A stretch of 64,000 nt of DNA, from contig OW386293.2 of assembly GCA_936432065.2 (NCBI GenBank), forward strand, positions 100,647,795 through 100,711,794. Direction: 5' to 3'. Each line of letters begins with the position of its first letter. Position 1 is the stretch's first letter. The position numbers and the translations under genes are program-made. Source of the stretch: Rutpela maculata (Eukaryota; Arthropoda; Insecta; Coleoptera; Cerambycidae). Positions 33,063-43,511 of this stretch are shown here, one piece after another. The notes under the pieces are model-generated. The model searched no databases. It was not told the DNA's origin and saw only the letters and a program-made list of their open reading frames with translations.

Positions 33063-34250
33063 TTTCTTTATTATGTTTATTTGGACATCTTGAATAACAC
33101 GATAGTTACGCCACGAAACACCTGGAGGATTTCATGAAAACCGCGTCGGAAGTTCGCGAAAATCGCGAATTCGCGATTAACTCAGTTTTTATGGCCCAAA
33201 CGGGAACAACACCTATTATAAAAATTGTACATCTGTAAATTCTCTACCTCAAAAGGTCCTATCCCTTTTTTTCGTACGCCTAACCGTTTTGGAGATACGA
33301 CGCGGACTAAGTGAAAAATGCAATCAGTTCCACCAAACCTCGTTTCGCACCACATATTTCGCAATTATCTTGCTTTCTATGTCTTAAATATTAAATATTA
33401 TCAAGTCCAAACCTGGTTGGGAAAAGACATTGATCCTGAGCAGTAGGGCTGGATTAGGAAAAATGATATTTTGCAGCCAGTACTAACGCAGTTACCACCA
33501 GCACCAGACATATTGTTAAATTCAATTTTTTGCAACTTTACGAAGGGTTGTGCAGGAAAATGTAGCTGTAGAAAAGTAGGACTGAATGGTTCAACAGCTT
33601 GTGGCCATTGCCACGGTCACTCCTGCTTGAATACCGCTCCTATAATTGCTATGAATGACGAAATGGACGACGTAGAATCTTATCAGAATAAAACGATTTG
33701 TCATTGGACGATAACGCTTCAGATACCGAAGGAGTCGGAAACGGCATGGATTATGCCTCCTGGGGAACCATGTAAAAAAAAGCGCGCCGAGCATTTTACC
33801 TCTAGGGTGGTGCGGAAACGAATGCATTTTTGACTTATTCAGTGTAGATAAATGTAAATAAAATCTATAAGACATTCTGGTAGAGAATAAAGATCACCGA
33901 GCTCTATAACAGCAATATTTAATTTTCATTCTGAGACATAGAAAGCAAGATAAATGCGAAATATGTGGTGCGAAAGAGGTTTGGCGGAACTAAATGCATT
34001 TTTCACTTATTCCCGGTCATATCTCCAAAACGGGAAGGCGTACGAAAAAAATGTATAGGACCTTTAAGTTAGAGAATTTACAGATGTACAACTTTTATAA
34101 TAGGTGTTGTTCCCGTTTGGGCTATAAAAACTGAGTTAATCGCGAATCCACGGTTTCCGCGACTTTCCGACGCGGTTTTCACGAACTCCTCCAGGTGTAT
34201 CTTGGCGTAATTACCAAGTGTTATTCAATACGTCCAAATAAACACAATAA
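33063..34250 (+). mobile_element. Foldback element carrying only the Cys-rich C-terminal exon-like piece
   Basis: The left arm (33063-33390) pairs with about 33915-34250 through TTATTTGGACATCTTGAATA, CCTGGAGGATTTCATGAAAA, TTTTATGGCCCAAACGGGAA and ACCACATATTTCGC. The protein remnant begins within 15 bp of the left arm's inner end. The right arm seems to continue at 34720 after a nested insertion (34254-34720): TTTTCGTAGGGCACGA there mirrors TCGTGCCCTACGAAAA at 33043. Confidence 0.8.
33390..33835 (+). pseudogene. Cys-rich C-terminal fragment of the foldback-associated protein
   Basis: The frame reads YYQVQTWLGKDIDPEQ, a stop, GWIRKNDILQPVLTQLPPAP and DILLNSIFCNFTKGCAGKCS, then CRKVGLNGSTACGHCHGHSC and an acidic stretch MNDEMDDVE. 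Compared with the 31-kb copy, the second and sixth tail Cys are replaced (CNF for CKC, NGS for KCS), so metal binding would be impaired. The frame is open from 33471 to 33833 after a single upstream stop. Near 33735-33775 it reads PKESETAWIMPPGEP. It then crosses the conserved 3' motif TGGTGCGGAAACGAATGC (about 33808). Confidence 0.75.
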
Positions 34251-34253
34251 GAA

Positions 34254-34720
34254 TAGTATATTATATTACTAGGAGTAGAACGCACTCTTTTTTTGTGTTG
34301 AGCCCAGGATTTGCGGCTGAGGCGAAGCCGAAGCCGCAAACTGGGCGAAACACAAAAAAAGGCGTTCTACTCCGTGTAATATATACTATTTTTTCTTCAA
34401 GCGTATTAAAATGGAAAAATTCATTTATTTATCATAAATGTACAAATATTCAAACTACAGTCTTACATGTTGACACAATATGACAAGTGGCTAGTGGATA
34501 GCGCGCCACCGGTGGCTTTCGGTATTAACATTATGTTACTAGTAAAACAATACCCACTGCGGTGGCGCTTTCGGAACTAACATTATGTTACTAGTAAAAC
34601 AATGTCCACTACGGTGGCGTTCGGTACTAACATTTTGTTACTAGTAAAACAATATCCTACTTCTACTTCTGTTTTTGGTGACATAATTTAAACATTTTAA
34701 TACGCTTGAAGAAAAAAACT
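34254..34720. mobile_element. Nested hairpin element with a three-unit tandem repeat
   Basis: A perfect-looking hairpin occupies 34254-34390: GGAGTAGAACGC pairs with GCGTTCTACTCC, TTTTTTTGTGTT with AACACAAAAAAA, and TTGCGGCT with AGCCGCAA, around GAGGCGAAGCCGA. Next, TTCTTCAAGCGTATTAAAAT (34390) is repeated in reverse at 34694-34716. The whole block interrupts the right arm of the preceding foldback. Confidence 0.7.
34508..34655. repeat. Three tandem ~50-bp units
   Basis: Each unit has GGTGGC, TTTCGG or TTCGG, then TAACATTATGTTACTAGTAA followed by AACAAT, and is separated from the next by CCCACT or TCCACT. Unit starts are about 34510, 34563 and 34613. Mismatches are few. Confidence 0.85.
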
Positions 34721-35294
34721 ATTTTCGTAGGGCACGATTTTGGCAGCAAAAGTCTAATTCGCCTGGAGTATAAAACATGGGGTTCAGTCCGAACGAGTGC
34801 GGGAGTTTTGAAACTTTGGGAATTTGTAGATGTCGATGCCATGAATGAAATAAGAAAAAATGCAAAATGTGATCCCAGCCGCCGGCGCCGCCACATTGAA
34901 AAAATGGCGCATAAATACAGTTTCTTTGAAATATCTCGCTTCGGGTGCCTCATATGGCAAAAAATCTCCTGATGAAAATAAAAGAGCATTAAATTTTCTA
35001 CAAAATGTGTCCTAATATATTTTTTCGTTAAACTGAATAGTTTCGGTGCAGCAGCCGATCGAAGTCAAGCACTCTTGACAAAATTATGATATTTTGCAAT
35101 TTCTCGATTTAGTGCGACTTCTATGAAGGAGTATTTTTGTGTTGAGACAAAATTTGTTTTCATACCTGAAAATTCTCAAATATAGTTGATTTTACTTGTC
35201 TGCTACGCATAGCTCAATGTTCAATACTCGTTTCCACATCACCTTGAGGTAGAGTATATTATGGTGCGTTTCTTTACGTGGTCCCCTATAGGCC

Positions 35295-35700
35295 TAATCC
35301 ACGACTAGCCTGCTTCTTGAGGTGTTTTAGGTGCTTGATGTCGAAGGTCCAGGTTCGTTATAGTCTTAAACAATACTTTCTTCGGAAATTGGTTCCATTG
35401 CGCTGTCCATTGATTCTACGTATTGATTGTTCTCCTTGCTTGCGAGAAATGTTTCGACTGGAGAGATGAATTCCTCGTCGTCATGAAGTTCGTCGACTGT
35501 TGCTGGTGCATTGTCGCAGCTTTGTCCGTTACAAAATTTGCAAATTACAGAACATTTTAACCCTGCCTTTCTACGACATGCTGCACTTCACCCTTTCTTG
35601 CATTTACAGGAAACAAATTTAAGTAGCTTTTTCAGAAGCAGGATCTTTCAGTATTGTTACTAGCCTCGTTACTGGTTGCAAGCCCTCCTTTGCTCTGTTT
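35295..35700 (-). pseudogene. Cys-rich C-terminal fragment, minus-strand copy of an inverted pair
   Basis: The minus strand reads GLQPVTRLVTILKDPASEK, then FVSCKCKKG, a stop where a Cys is expected, ACRRKAGLKCSVICKFCNGQ, SCDNAPATVDELHDDEEF, SPVETFLASKENNQYVESMD and SAMEPISEESIV with a stop, then NEPGPSTSS. The Cys pattern follows the family. This part of the protein, from CDNAPAT onward, is repeated on the plus strand 200 bp away. Stops show it is inactive. Confidence 0.75.
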
Positions 35701-35729
35701 TCAGCCACATTCTTCAACATTTTTACAAT

Positions 35730-35918
35730 GCACCAGCAACAATCGACGAGCTTCATGCCGACGAGGAAGCCGACTCACCAGTCGAAACATTTCTCGCAAG
35801 CATGGAGAATAATCAATACGTAGAATCAGTGGACAGCGCAATGGAAGCAATTTCCGAAGAAAGTATTGTTGAAGACTATAACGAACCTAAACCTAAAACG
35901 CCTCAAGAAGCAGGCTAG
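35730..35918 (+). pseudogene. Acidic C-terminus of the same protein, plus-strand copy of the inverted pair
   Basis: The frame reads YNAPATIDELHADEEADSPV, ETFLASMENNQYVESVDSAM and EAISEESIVEDYNEPKPKTP ending QEAG and a stop. It is about 90% identical to the minus-strand copy at 35295-35510 and lacks the Cys-rich part. The shared 3' flank GTGGATTAGGCCTATAGGGG follows at 35923, as it does (in reverse) near 35285 and (diverged) at 32120. Confidence 0.75.
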
Positions 35919-36300
35919 TCGTGGATTAGGCCTATAGGGGACCATGTAAAAAAAAGCGCCATATACTCTACCTCAAGATGGTGTGGAAACGACTATTGAA
36001 CATGGGCTATGCGTAGCAGACAAGTAAAATCAACTATATTTGAGGATTTTCAGGTATGAAAACAAATTTTGTCTCAACGTAAAAATACTCCTTAGAAGTC
36101 GCACTAAATCAAGAAATTGCAAAACATCATAATTTTGTCAAGTATGCTTGACTTCGATCGGCTGCTGCACCGAAACTATTCAGTTTAACAATAAAAATAT
36201 ATGGGACATTTGTAGAAAATTTAATGCTTCAATTAATAATTTCGGGAAGGCGGTTAAAAGTTTGCTCATTGTTAAACCCTATCATAATTTAGAAAAATAT

Positions 36301-38255
36301 CACAGCCCCACAAAAAAAAAAAGTTCAAAGCAGCGAACCAGACCCATGTATTACTATGTATTTTCGGTCGCTGAATCCGAATCCGGGGTCAAAAAAAATC
36401 GTACAACCCGAAAATCATTAGCTAGAGCCAAAAAACACACCTGAAATGGGGTAAAAAAGTTATTAAGCTACGAGAATAGTTGTTACATCTTAATCGAATT
36501 ATACAAATTAAAGTTAAACAGCAGCGTACATACAATAGATATGAAACACACCCCCAGCAGGCCTGTAGCTAGAATGTGCTTTAAGGCAGGGGGCCCGTGG
36601 GGCAAAAATTTTTGGATAAGCGGGGGGGAGAAATCCAAAAAAAAAATTTTTTGGGATGAACGGGGGGGAGAAATCCAAACGAAAAATTGTTTGTTGGGCG
36701 GAAGGGGCTACGATAATTGAAATTGCCCCCCTTGCGATCACCGTAGGTCGGGCAAAAATTATTCCAGAACGGGCGCCGCCTCCCCTGCCCCCCCCCCCTA
36801 GCTACAGGCCTGACCCCCAGGGAGGGGCGAAAACTAGCCCCCATATATAAAAAAATCGATCCAAAACAGCAATGACTGCTGAAAAAGCTCAAAATGTTTA
36901 AGTTTTGTTAAAGTGATAAGAAACTGCATCAGGTCCGACGTAATCTTCATAAACTGCCCCTATAGAGTTGAGAACAACCACCCCCCAAGTTTAAAAGACA
37001 CGAGAAAAACAAGAAAAAACGTAAAATGCAATGCATTTCTATTTTCATGGATGCTATGATTGGCTGGAATTACCTAGTACTCTAAAATAAAACTAGAAAC
37101 TTACGTACCATCAACATTCTACAGTGTCAACGCTCAGAGGATGTGAAAACTATCCCTTATGTAAGGTTTGACTATAAAAAGTTACAGTGACTTCTATAAA
37201 AATTCGAAACACTTGCGTTGTGTGGAAGAGAGAAGAAACTAGACTATGTTCGACGCTGTGCTTGACAACCACCCCCACGGGGTTGAGAGACGCCGCCCCT
37301 ATAAAAAAAAACTATGGAAATGAAACGAATAAGCAACAGTATAGCTTTTTCGTTAGATTTTGAATTACGGTAGTTTACATCCTTTCTGGGGGTGTTACTT
37401 AATAACATTTATAGGACATGAGTTTCAAACTCTAAGTGCGCAACACGATTTTTGTCAATCATAGCATCCATAAAAATGTAAATCCGGTTAGTTTCTCTTT
37501 GTTTTTCCAGCATCCTACAGATATAGGGATAGTATCTCGCAACCCCGTGGGGATGGTTTTCAAGCACATTGTCGAACATAGCCTAGTTTCTTCTCTCTTC
37601 CACACAACGCAGGTGTTTCCAATTTTTATAGAAGTCACTGTAACTTTTTATAGTTAAATCTTACATAGGTGATAGTTCTCACACCCTCTGACAGTGTAGG
37701 ATGTTGATGGTACGTAAGTTTCTGGTTCTATTTTAGAGTACTATGCAATTTCAGCCAATCATAGCATCCCTGCAAATTGAAATCCTGTTGGATTTTACGT
37801 TTTTTTTTGTTTTTTTCGTGTCCTTTGAACTTAAAAATGGTTGTTCTCAACCCTATAGGGGCAGTTTATGAAGATTAGTCGGACTTGATCTAGTTTCTTA
37901 ACACTTTAACAAAACTTAGACATTTCGAGCTTTTTCAGCAGTCATTGCTGTTTTGGATCGATTTTTTTTATATATGGGGGCTAGTTCTCGCCCCTCCCTG
38001 GGGGTGTGTTTCACATCTGTTGTATGTACGCTGCTGTTTAACCTTAATTTGTATAATTCGATTGATTAAGAAGTAACAACTATTCTCGTAGCTTAATAAT
38101 CTTTTTACCCCATTTTAGGGATGTTTTTTGGCTCTAGCTAATGATTTTGGGGTGTACGATTTTTTTGACCCCGGATTCGGATTCAGCGACCGAAAATACA
38201 TAGGGATACATGGATCTGATACGCTGCTTTGAACTTTTTTTTTTGTGGGGCTGTG
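36301..38255. mobile_element. Foldback element (~2 kb) split by a hAT MITE
   Basis: CACAGCCCCACAAAAAAA at 36301 mirrors the right end at 38255. The arms contain GGTCGCTGAATCCGAATCCG (36366; reverse at about 38170), CAGCAGCGTACATACAA, CAACCCCGTGGGGATGG-type blocks and TTCTATAAAAATTCGAAACA. They meet near 37390. No coding sequence of the nuclease/Cys-rich family was found inside. Confidence 0.85.
36558..36812. mobile_element. hAT-type MITE (255 bp) with perfect 8-bp target duplication
   Basis: The ends CAGGCCTGTAGCTAG and CTAGCTACAGGCCTG are perfect inverted repeats. ACCCCCAG flanks both sides (36550-36557, 36813-36820). The sister arm near 37998 has CTGGGGGTGTG with no insertion. Internal C- and G-runs create proline-rich spurious frames. 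Confidence 0.92.
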
Positions 38256-39526
38256 TATTAGGTCTGTTTCTGCAACAATCGCGGACTAGTCAAACATAAC
38301 ACGATTAGTTGAAAACAATTCGTGACTGGTCGGCCGACCACGTTAGACAGAGCTTATTAGTTCTGACTAATTTGTGTATTTTGTGTTAACGTATTTTAAT
38401 GTAATGTAATGTTTTATTTATTTTTGTTTTTGAAATTGCTTTTTATTGTACTGTTTCTATTTACTGAGATTTTTTTGTCTATTTCATTTGCTATTCTGGA
38501 CAATAAAGTATATTTCGAATGATTAATTTTTTGTAACCTTGGTGGCTGTAGAAATGTTTCAATTTTTTGTCAATTCATTTGAGCTCAAGGCACTATACCA
38601 CACTTACTTTTTCCATATTCGAATTTTATTTTGTAATAATAGTGACAACTTAAATTTATATAAAACTGGTTTCAATATACTCTCGCAAATTTCAATTTAC
38701 TCTTTGGTCCCTAAGGGACCTCTATATATCTTTCAATCGATTGGCTCATTTTTGTTCAGCATGTGGAACAAAACAAATAAAATACTTGGCAGCGCCCTAT
38801 GTAAATAAATGCACCTAGCCAAAAATTCAAACAAAATGCATCAATAATAAACACAGTAAACTGTTTACTTCTATATATTATTGTTTTCAAGTATATTGGT
38901 TTTAATTAATACAAAGGAGAATCCGTTGAGAACTTGTTTTTGAAATAAGAATGTTTTGTTTTCATCCTCAAAAAAACACACTAACAATTACAAAAAAAAA
39001 ATCATCCAGTCGCCAGGTTAATTGAACACTATGATCTAATATCGATATTGAAGTTTAAAAATTCTTTTGGTTTCGTTATTATACTCTTCGCAAATAAGAA
39101 AACGAAGGAAGAGTACATTATAATGCAAACTAGTACAACACATTATTCTGAACAAAAAATGAAGAATATATTTTTTTCATTTGAGAATCAGTTTTTCAGA
39201 TAAAAATTATTTTTAGTTGAAAAAAATATGACCTTTGGCCAATATCTCGAAATCCTGTCATTAAAAATTTTTGTGTCCGTGGAGACTTTTGATCGACAGG
39301 TCGTAAACTACCACTGTGCAAAGTTTCTGCTCCCGGGAGTGAAAGTCAAATTACATGTAAAAGGTGCATGAGATCCTTTGAACAGTAAGTCAATGTTAGC
39401 TGGAGGTTAAACTATGTTGTTTTTAATAAAGTCGATCAGTAATTAGAAAAGTTATTAATAAATTAAATTTTAAAAAAATTATCTTTACATTCATGCTTCG
39501 TAACTGAATAGTAATTTTGTTAAATG
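38256..39526. other. AT-rich intergenic DNA, no gene seen
   Basis: An open stretch at 38539-38808 has no recognisable motif. No inverted arms were found. Confidence 0.4.
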
Positions 39527-39607
39527 GGGGTGGGTGGATAAAGCAAAAAAATATTTTGAGGTTTCTGGTTCTTGTACACACACTAAATCACATTTTTTTT
39601 TCATGAC

Positions 39608-41781
39608 TAATAGATGGTGACAGAAAATCAAAACTGATAGCCTACCGTCTGCAAGTAATTTAGTCAGTATTATGTATACAATAAAGCTCAGTTTTTGGTA
39701 CTTTCAAGGTTTGCCCGCATGCACGGGATGTAGGAAACGATTTCCGGTTTGCATAAAAAAACAATATTTTCAACTGATACACTACCGTCTGCAAAGTTCA
39801 TAATTCGAAATTAAAGGAATAAAAATATGTCGGAAGCGCTTTTGCAGACAGTTCTGTCATGCACCAAACCTTATACAGGGTACTCCAAAATGTATCAAAT
39901 TTTAGTAAAAAAAAAAAAATGATAATTTACCGTCTGCAAACAATACAAAGATGATTCTGGTTCATGAAGACGAGTAGGGGAAAGGTGCAGATGATTACAA
40001 TATGCATATCACCATATTGTGCGCATGTCAACTTATTATTTTTTTTTTAACTTTGAACAATTGTTTACCGTTTAATTATAGTTTTATTAGAAAATTTAGG
40101 TTGCAAAACTATCGTAAACAATGTTTTCAGACGAATCCAATATGCACGGTTGTCCATTGAATTCTATAAACTTGTAAGAAAATGGGGGTAATTTTTACCG
40201 ATTATTAACTGTCTGCAACTTGGTACAAAGAAAGGTTGTTGATTCGATTACGCAATTATTTAATTTGCGAACAATTCGCACATGCACTAAAACCACAGAT
40301 ATGTACCAAAAACAACTATCTATACCGTCTGCAACTTGGTACAAAGAAAGGTTACTGGGTTAAATACGCAATTATTCAATTTGCAGATAATGCCCACATG
40401 CACGAGAGCCACAATAGAGTCAAAACTCGGTGAATTCCCTTTGATATCTCTTCGTGTGCGATATGCACCAAAAACAACTCTTTACCTTCTTCAACACAAC
40501 ATTGTGTAAGCTAACTTATGCAAGTATATTTTTTTCGGATGGGCAGACAACATGCAGATGCACACGGACCAGAATTAGTGCTGGTATTCAATAAAGTTGA
40601 TCGATAATTAGCGTCGTAGCTAAATTCAATTGAAAAAATATTATTTTATTAAAGTTGTAACAAAAATCTTATACATATTATCATAATAATAATAATTATT
40701 TATAAAAGAATTTGTTCGCCGTCTGTTTCTTCTTCAACATCATCATTCTCAACCACTGACTCCTGGAACGTTTTACGATAATCCTCAGTGAAATAATACA
40801 TATCTTACTCACTGTCACTGATATGTTCTAAAAACAAGTTTTCTTCATCTGAATCATTATCAGCATTGTTGTCGGTGAGCATCATTTGTTCGTTATCCTC
40901 CTCGACCACACTGTTATTGGTAATTGCGACTGTAATTTTAAAAATTAATCAGCATTTGAAATTCACTGGAATTAACAAGAAAACTACGGTATTTTCGTAC
41001 CGTTGTCGTTATCAGCTACAAAAATTTCTTTGGCGGTTTGTGGCATTTCATCTCTATCAAACAGTCCTCCGATTTGCACCAGCCATACTCCTCAACTTTT
41101 AAGCTTGATGCTTAGGCAAAGATGCGTTGCTCAATATTTTTTACACTTTATTGTGACTCTCGTGCATGTGCACATTGTCTGCAAACTAAATAATTGCATA
41201 TTTGAATCAATAATCTTTCTTTTTACCAAGTTGCAGACAGTAGATAATTGGTAAAAGTTACCCCCATTTTATTACATAAATGCGTTAAGCGGCAAATGCT
41301 TTGTACACATTTAATCTATCTGCAAATAATTCTTTATCGAAGCTCTATTTTTAAATCATGTTTTCTTTTTAGCTGCAGACGGTAAACAATTGTTCAAAGT
41401 TGTAAATAAAAATAACAAGTTGACATGCGCACGATATGGTGACGTGCATATCGTAAACGTCTGAACCTTTCCCCTACTCGTCTTCATAAACTAGAATCAT
41501 CATTTTGTACTGTTTGCAGACGGTAAATTATCATTTTTTTTTTTTACTAAAATTTGATACATTTTGGAGTACCCTCTATAAGGTTTGGTACATGACAGAA
41601 CTGTGTGCAAAAGCGCTTCCGACATATTTTTATTTCTTTAATTTCGAATTATGAACTTTGCAGACGGTAGTGTATCAGTTGAAAACATTGTTTTTTTATG
41701 CAAACCGGAAATCGTTTCCTACATCCCGTGCATGGCTATCAGTGTAAGCTATCAGTTCTGATTTTCTGTCACCATCTACTA
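39608..41781. mobile_element. Foldback element with ~140-bp units marked by TACCGTCTGCAA
   Basis: TAATAGATGGTGACAG at 39608 mirrors the right end at 41781. Left-arm units carry TACCGTCTGCAA or close variants near 39645, 39783, 39929, 40065, 40206 and 40325, and TGCAC-type blocks between them. Right-arm units carry the reverse near 41236, 41386, 41518 and 41662. The arms pair through ATGAAGACGAGTAGGGGAAA and ATGTCGGAAGCGCTTTTGCA. The centre holds an acidic coding remnant on the minus strand. Confidence 0.8.
40690..41100 (-). pseudogene. Acidic C-terminal remnant, probably of the same foldback-associated protein
   Basis: At about 41090-41020 the minus strand gives EYGWCKSEDCLIEMKCHKPP and KKFL, similar to EYGW..PQSLTEIL at 1.6-1.8 kb and to the WGW..LPPAPDILLN block at 33.4 kb. 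About 100 bp further on, after an ATTACAG that looks like a splice acceptor, follow NSVVEEDNEQMMLTDNNADN, DSDEENLFLEHISDSE and a stop, then further acidic codons. No Cys-rich tail is visible. The match is short, so the family assignment is tentative. Confidence 0.4.
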
Positions 41782-42244
41782 GCCTATATACTAAATACCA
41801 ATTTTATGAACTCTTACCAGCTTGATTTACCTATTTACTCCAAATTTACCCCAATTTACCCCCCAACCCTTCGACGGAATAAGATGAAAATATAATCTAG
41901 TTCTAAATCTCGTTAAAGTACATACGTGTACCAAATTTTAAGTCAATATTTCAAACGGTTCCAGAATAAACGTGCGCACAAAAAAAAGTTACAGACAGAC
42001 AGACAGGAAGGCAGGCAGGCAGACAGACAGACCGACAGACAGATTTTTTTTCGCTAAACTTAAAATCTCGACGTTTCATGACATTCTAAGCCTATTTGAA
42101 CAATAAAAATTTTAAAAAAATTTTTTGTCGTTACTATACTTCCACTGGATGTGGAAGTAATAATACCCTATTTGTGAATTAATTGATATCACCAGCGACT
42201 CCGCCAAATCTTCGAATATGAAGTAAAAAAAAAATTCTTAATTT

Positions 42245-42372
42245 TAAAAAAAATCCTGACGTGATGGGGCAAAATATGTATCACATTCGGTTTCAGTAAC
42301 CCTAAAAACAATGCTACACTGGGTCTGGTCCGTCGCAACTCGCAAAAATATTTTGTGGTCCTGTGTAATTTA
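42245..42372. repeat. Short repeat shared with 51.18 and 57.11 kb
   Basis: It contains GACGTGATGGGGCAAAATA, CACATTCGGTTTCAGTAACC, CACTGGGTCTGGTCCGTCGC and CTCGCAAAAATATTTTGTGG. Nearly the same string of blocks occurs at 51180-51310 and 57108-57240, where it interrupts a LINE. Confidence 0.75.
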
Positions 42373-43511
42373 AGAAAAATACGTACTCAATTTTTTTGTT
42401 GGGTCGAAAGTTGATAAAATCACTTTTTCGAAGATATCGACGCATAATATTTTTACCAGCCATTTTTCTTGTAAAGTGTTACTTTTACGAAAAAAAATAT
42501 ATATAATCTTTTGCGTTTTAAATCTTTAAGCTACACTTTTGATAACAATTGTTTGTGTCATAAGTCTAATAGTTTTAGAGATATTTCCAAAAAACTGTTT
42601 CTTTTTACCTTTGACTTCTTGTAACTTTTAAATCTCCAGTATAAGGATTTTTGACATTTTATTAAAAATATTGAAAACATACTTCACTCCAAAATTCAGC
42701 CGAGTGAGAATTTTTGTTCAAATAAAATCTAATTTGATTGGAGTAGTATCTATCCATCGAAATATGATTTTGAGCTAAGCACATTGTATTATGACATTAA
42801 CGCTTTTGAAAAAATAAATGAACGTCTAGAGGTTACGCTTTTTATTTGTATTTATACGTTTTGTTAAGTTGGTTTAGTGTTTTGCCGCCCAGTCTTTCAA
42901 TTTACAACTGGCACCAGACCCCACTGGCGTATTTTAAAAAAACTATATCCTGCAGAATGTGTAACAATAGGGTCATTCACTAAAATGCATTCAATCATTT
43001 CTTTTACATTTTCTTACAGCATTAGGTCTACTTATAATGCCCTGAAAATTTCAGGATGAAAGCACTTTTCAAAGCTAGAGATATCAATTAAAAAATATAA
43101 TAATTATTATAACCTAATCAAAGTAGGTTCCGTGTTATTTAGCAGTAAACGACCCACAGGTAAAATAGGCGATTAAAAACAAATAATCGTGCAGAAGAGT
43201 GGCGTCAGGGGCGAAGGAAAATCGTGCCGTAAGCGTTGCAGTATCGATTTGTACCACTTTGAGCAAAAACAAATAAACGCATGACTGGGTAGACCAGGTA
43301 ACGTATAATTAAATTGAATCCCTATTTACCTGGATTGGGTTACCTCCCTCATGTTTCCTACCTACCAAGGGCTGGGTTTTGTCAATCCCTGTAAATATAT
43401 AACAATAATAATAATTGCTTTTATTGATATCAACGCATTTAAAATATAAGTGAGGCAGGTCAGTCCTACAGACAAAAAAATCTAATCAAGAATATAGTAC
43501 AGTACCTACGG
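42373..43511. other. AT-rich intergenic DNA; possible LINE 3' tail at about 43400-43470
   Basis: The tract ATAATAATAATTGCTTTTAT (about 43405) resembles the minus-strand 3' ends of the LINEs at 10.29 and 21.18 kb. No coding frame is supported. Confidence 0.35.

Larger units (their letters stand above)
34800..36230 (+). mobile_element. Foldback element carrying an inverted-duplicated Cys-rich protein tail
   Basis: The arms 34985-35270 and 35945-36225 pair closely (CTACCTCAAGATGGTGTGGA, GACAAGTAAAATCAACTATA, CTTGACTTCGATCGGCTGCT). The left side continues outward to about 34790 with blocks homologous to the 30.5-kb arm (GAGTTTTGAAACTTTGGG, GGCGCCGCCACATTGAAAAA), which have no mirror on the right, so the right end is truncated. 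Inside the arms the coding segment is itself palindromic. Confidence 0.75.
39527..42172 (+). repeat. (GACA)n-containing repeat family, copy split by a foldback element
   Basis: The pieces 39527-39607 (GGGTGGATAAAGCAAAAAAA, CTTGTACACACACTAAATCA) and 41782-42172 (ATACTAAATACCAATTTTAT .. GACAGACAGACAGA .. ACTTCCACTGGATGTGGAAG) are adjacent in the intact copy at about 52790-53280. The right end is a small hairpin, ACTTCCAC-TGGAT-GTGGAAGT. The foldback 39608-41781 separates them. Confidence 0.75.

Noticed and set aside
36650..36850. Proline-rich frames over C-runs
   Set aside because: They come from the C/G homopolymers of the hAT MITE with its perfect ends and target duplication.
39640..41670. 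Regularly spaced short repeats suggestive of a CRISPR array
   Set aside because: The motif is only about 12 bp, units are about 140 bp and diverged, occur inverted in a second arm, and the genome is eukaryotic.
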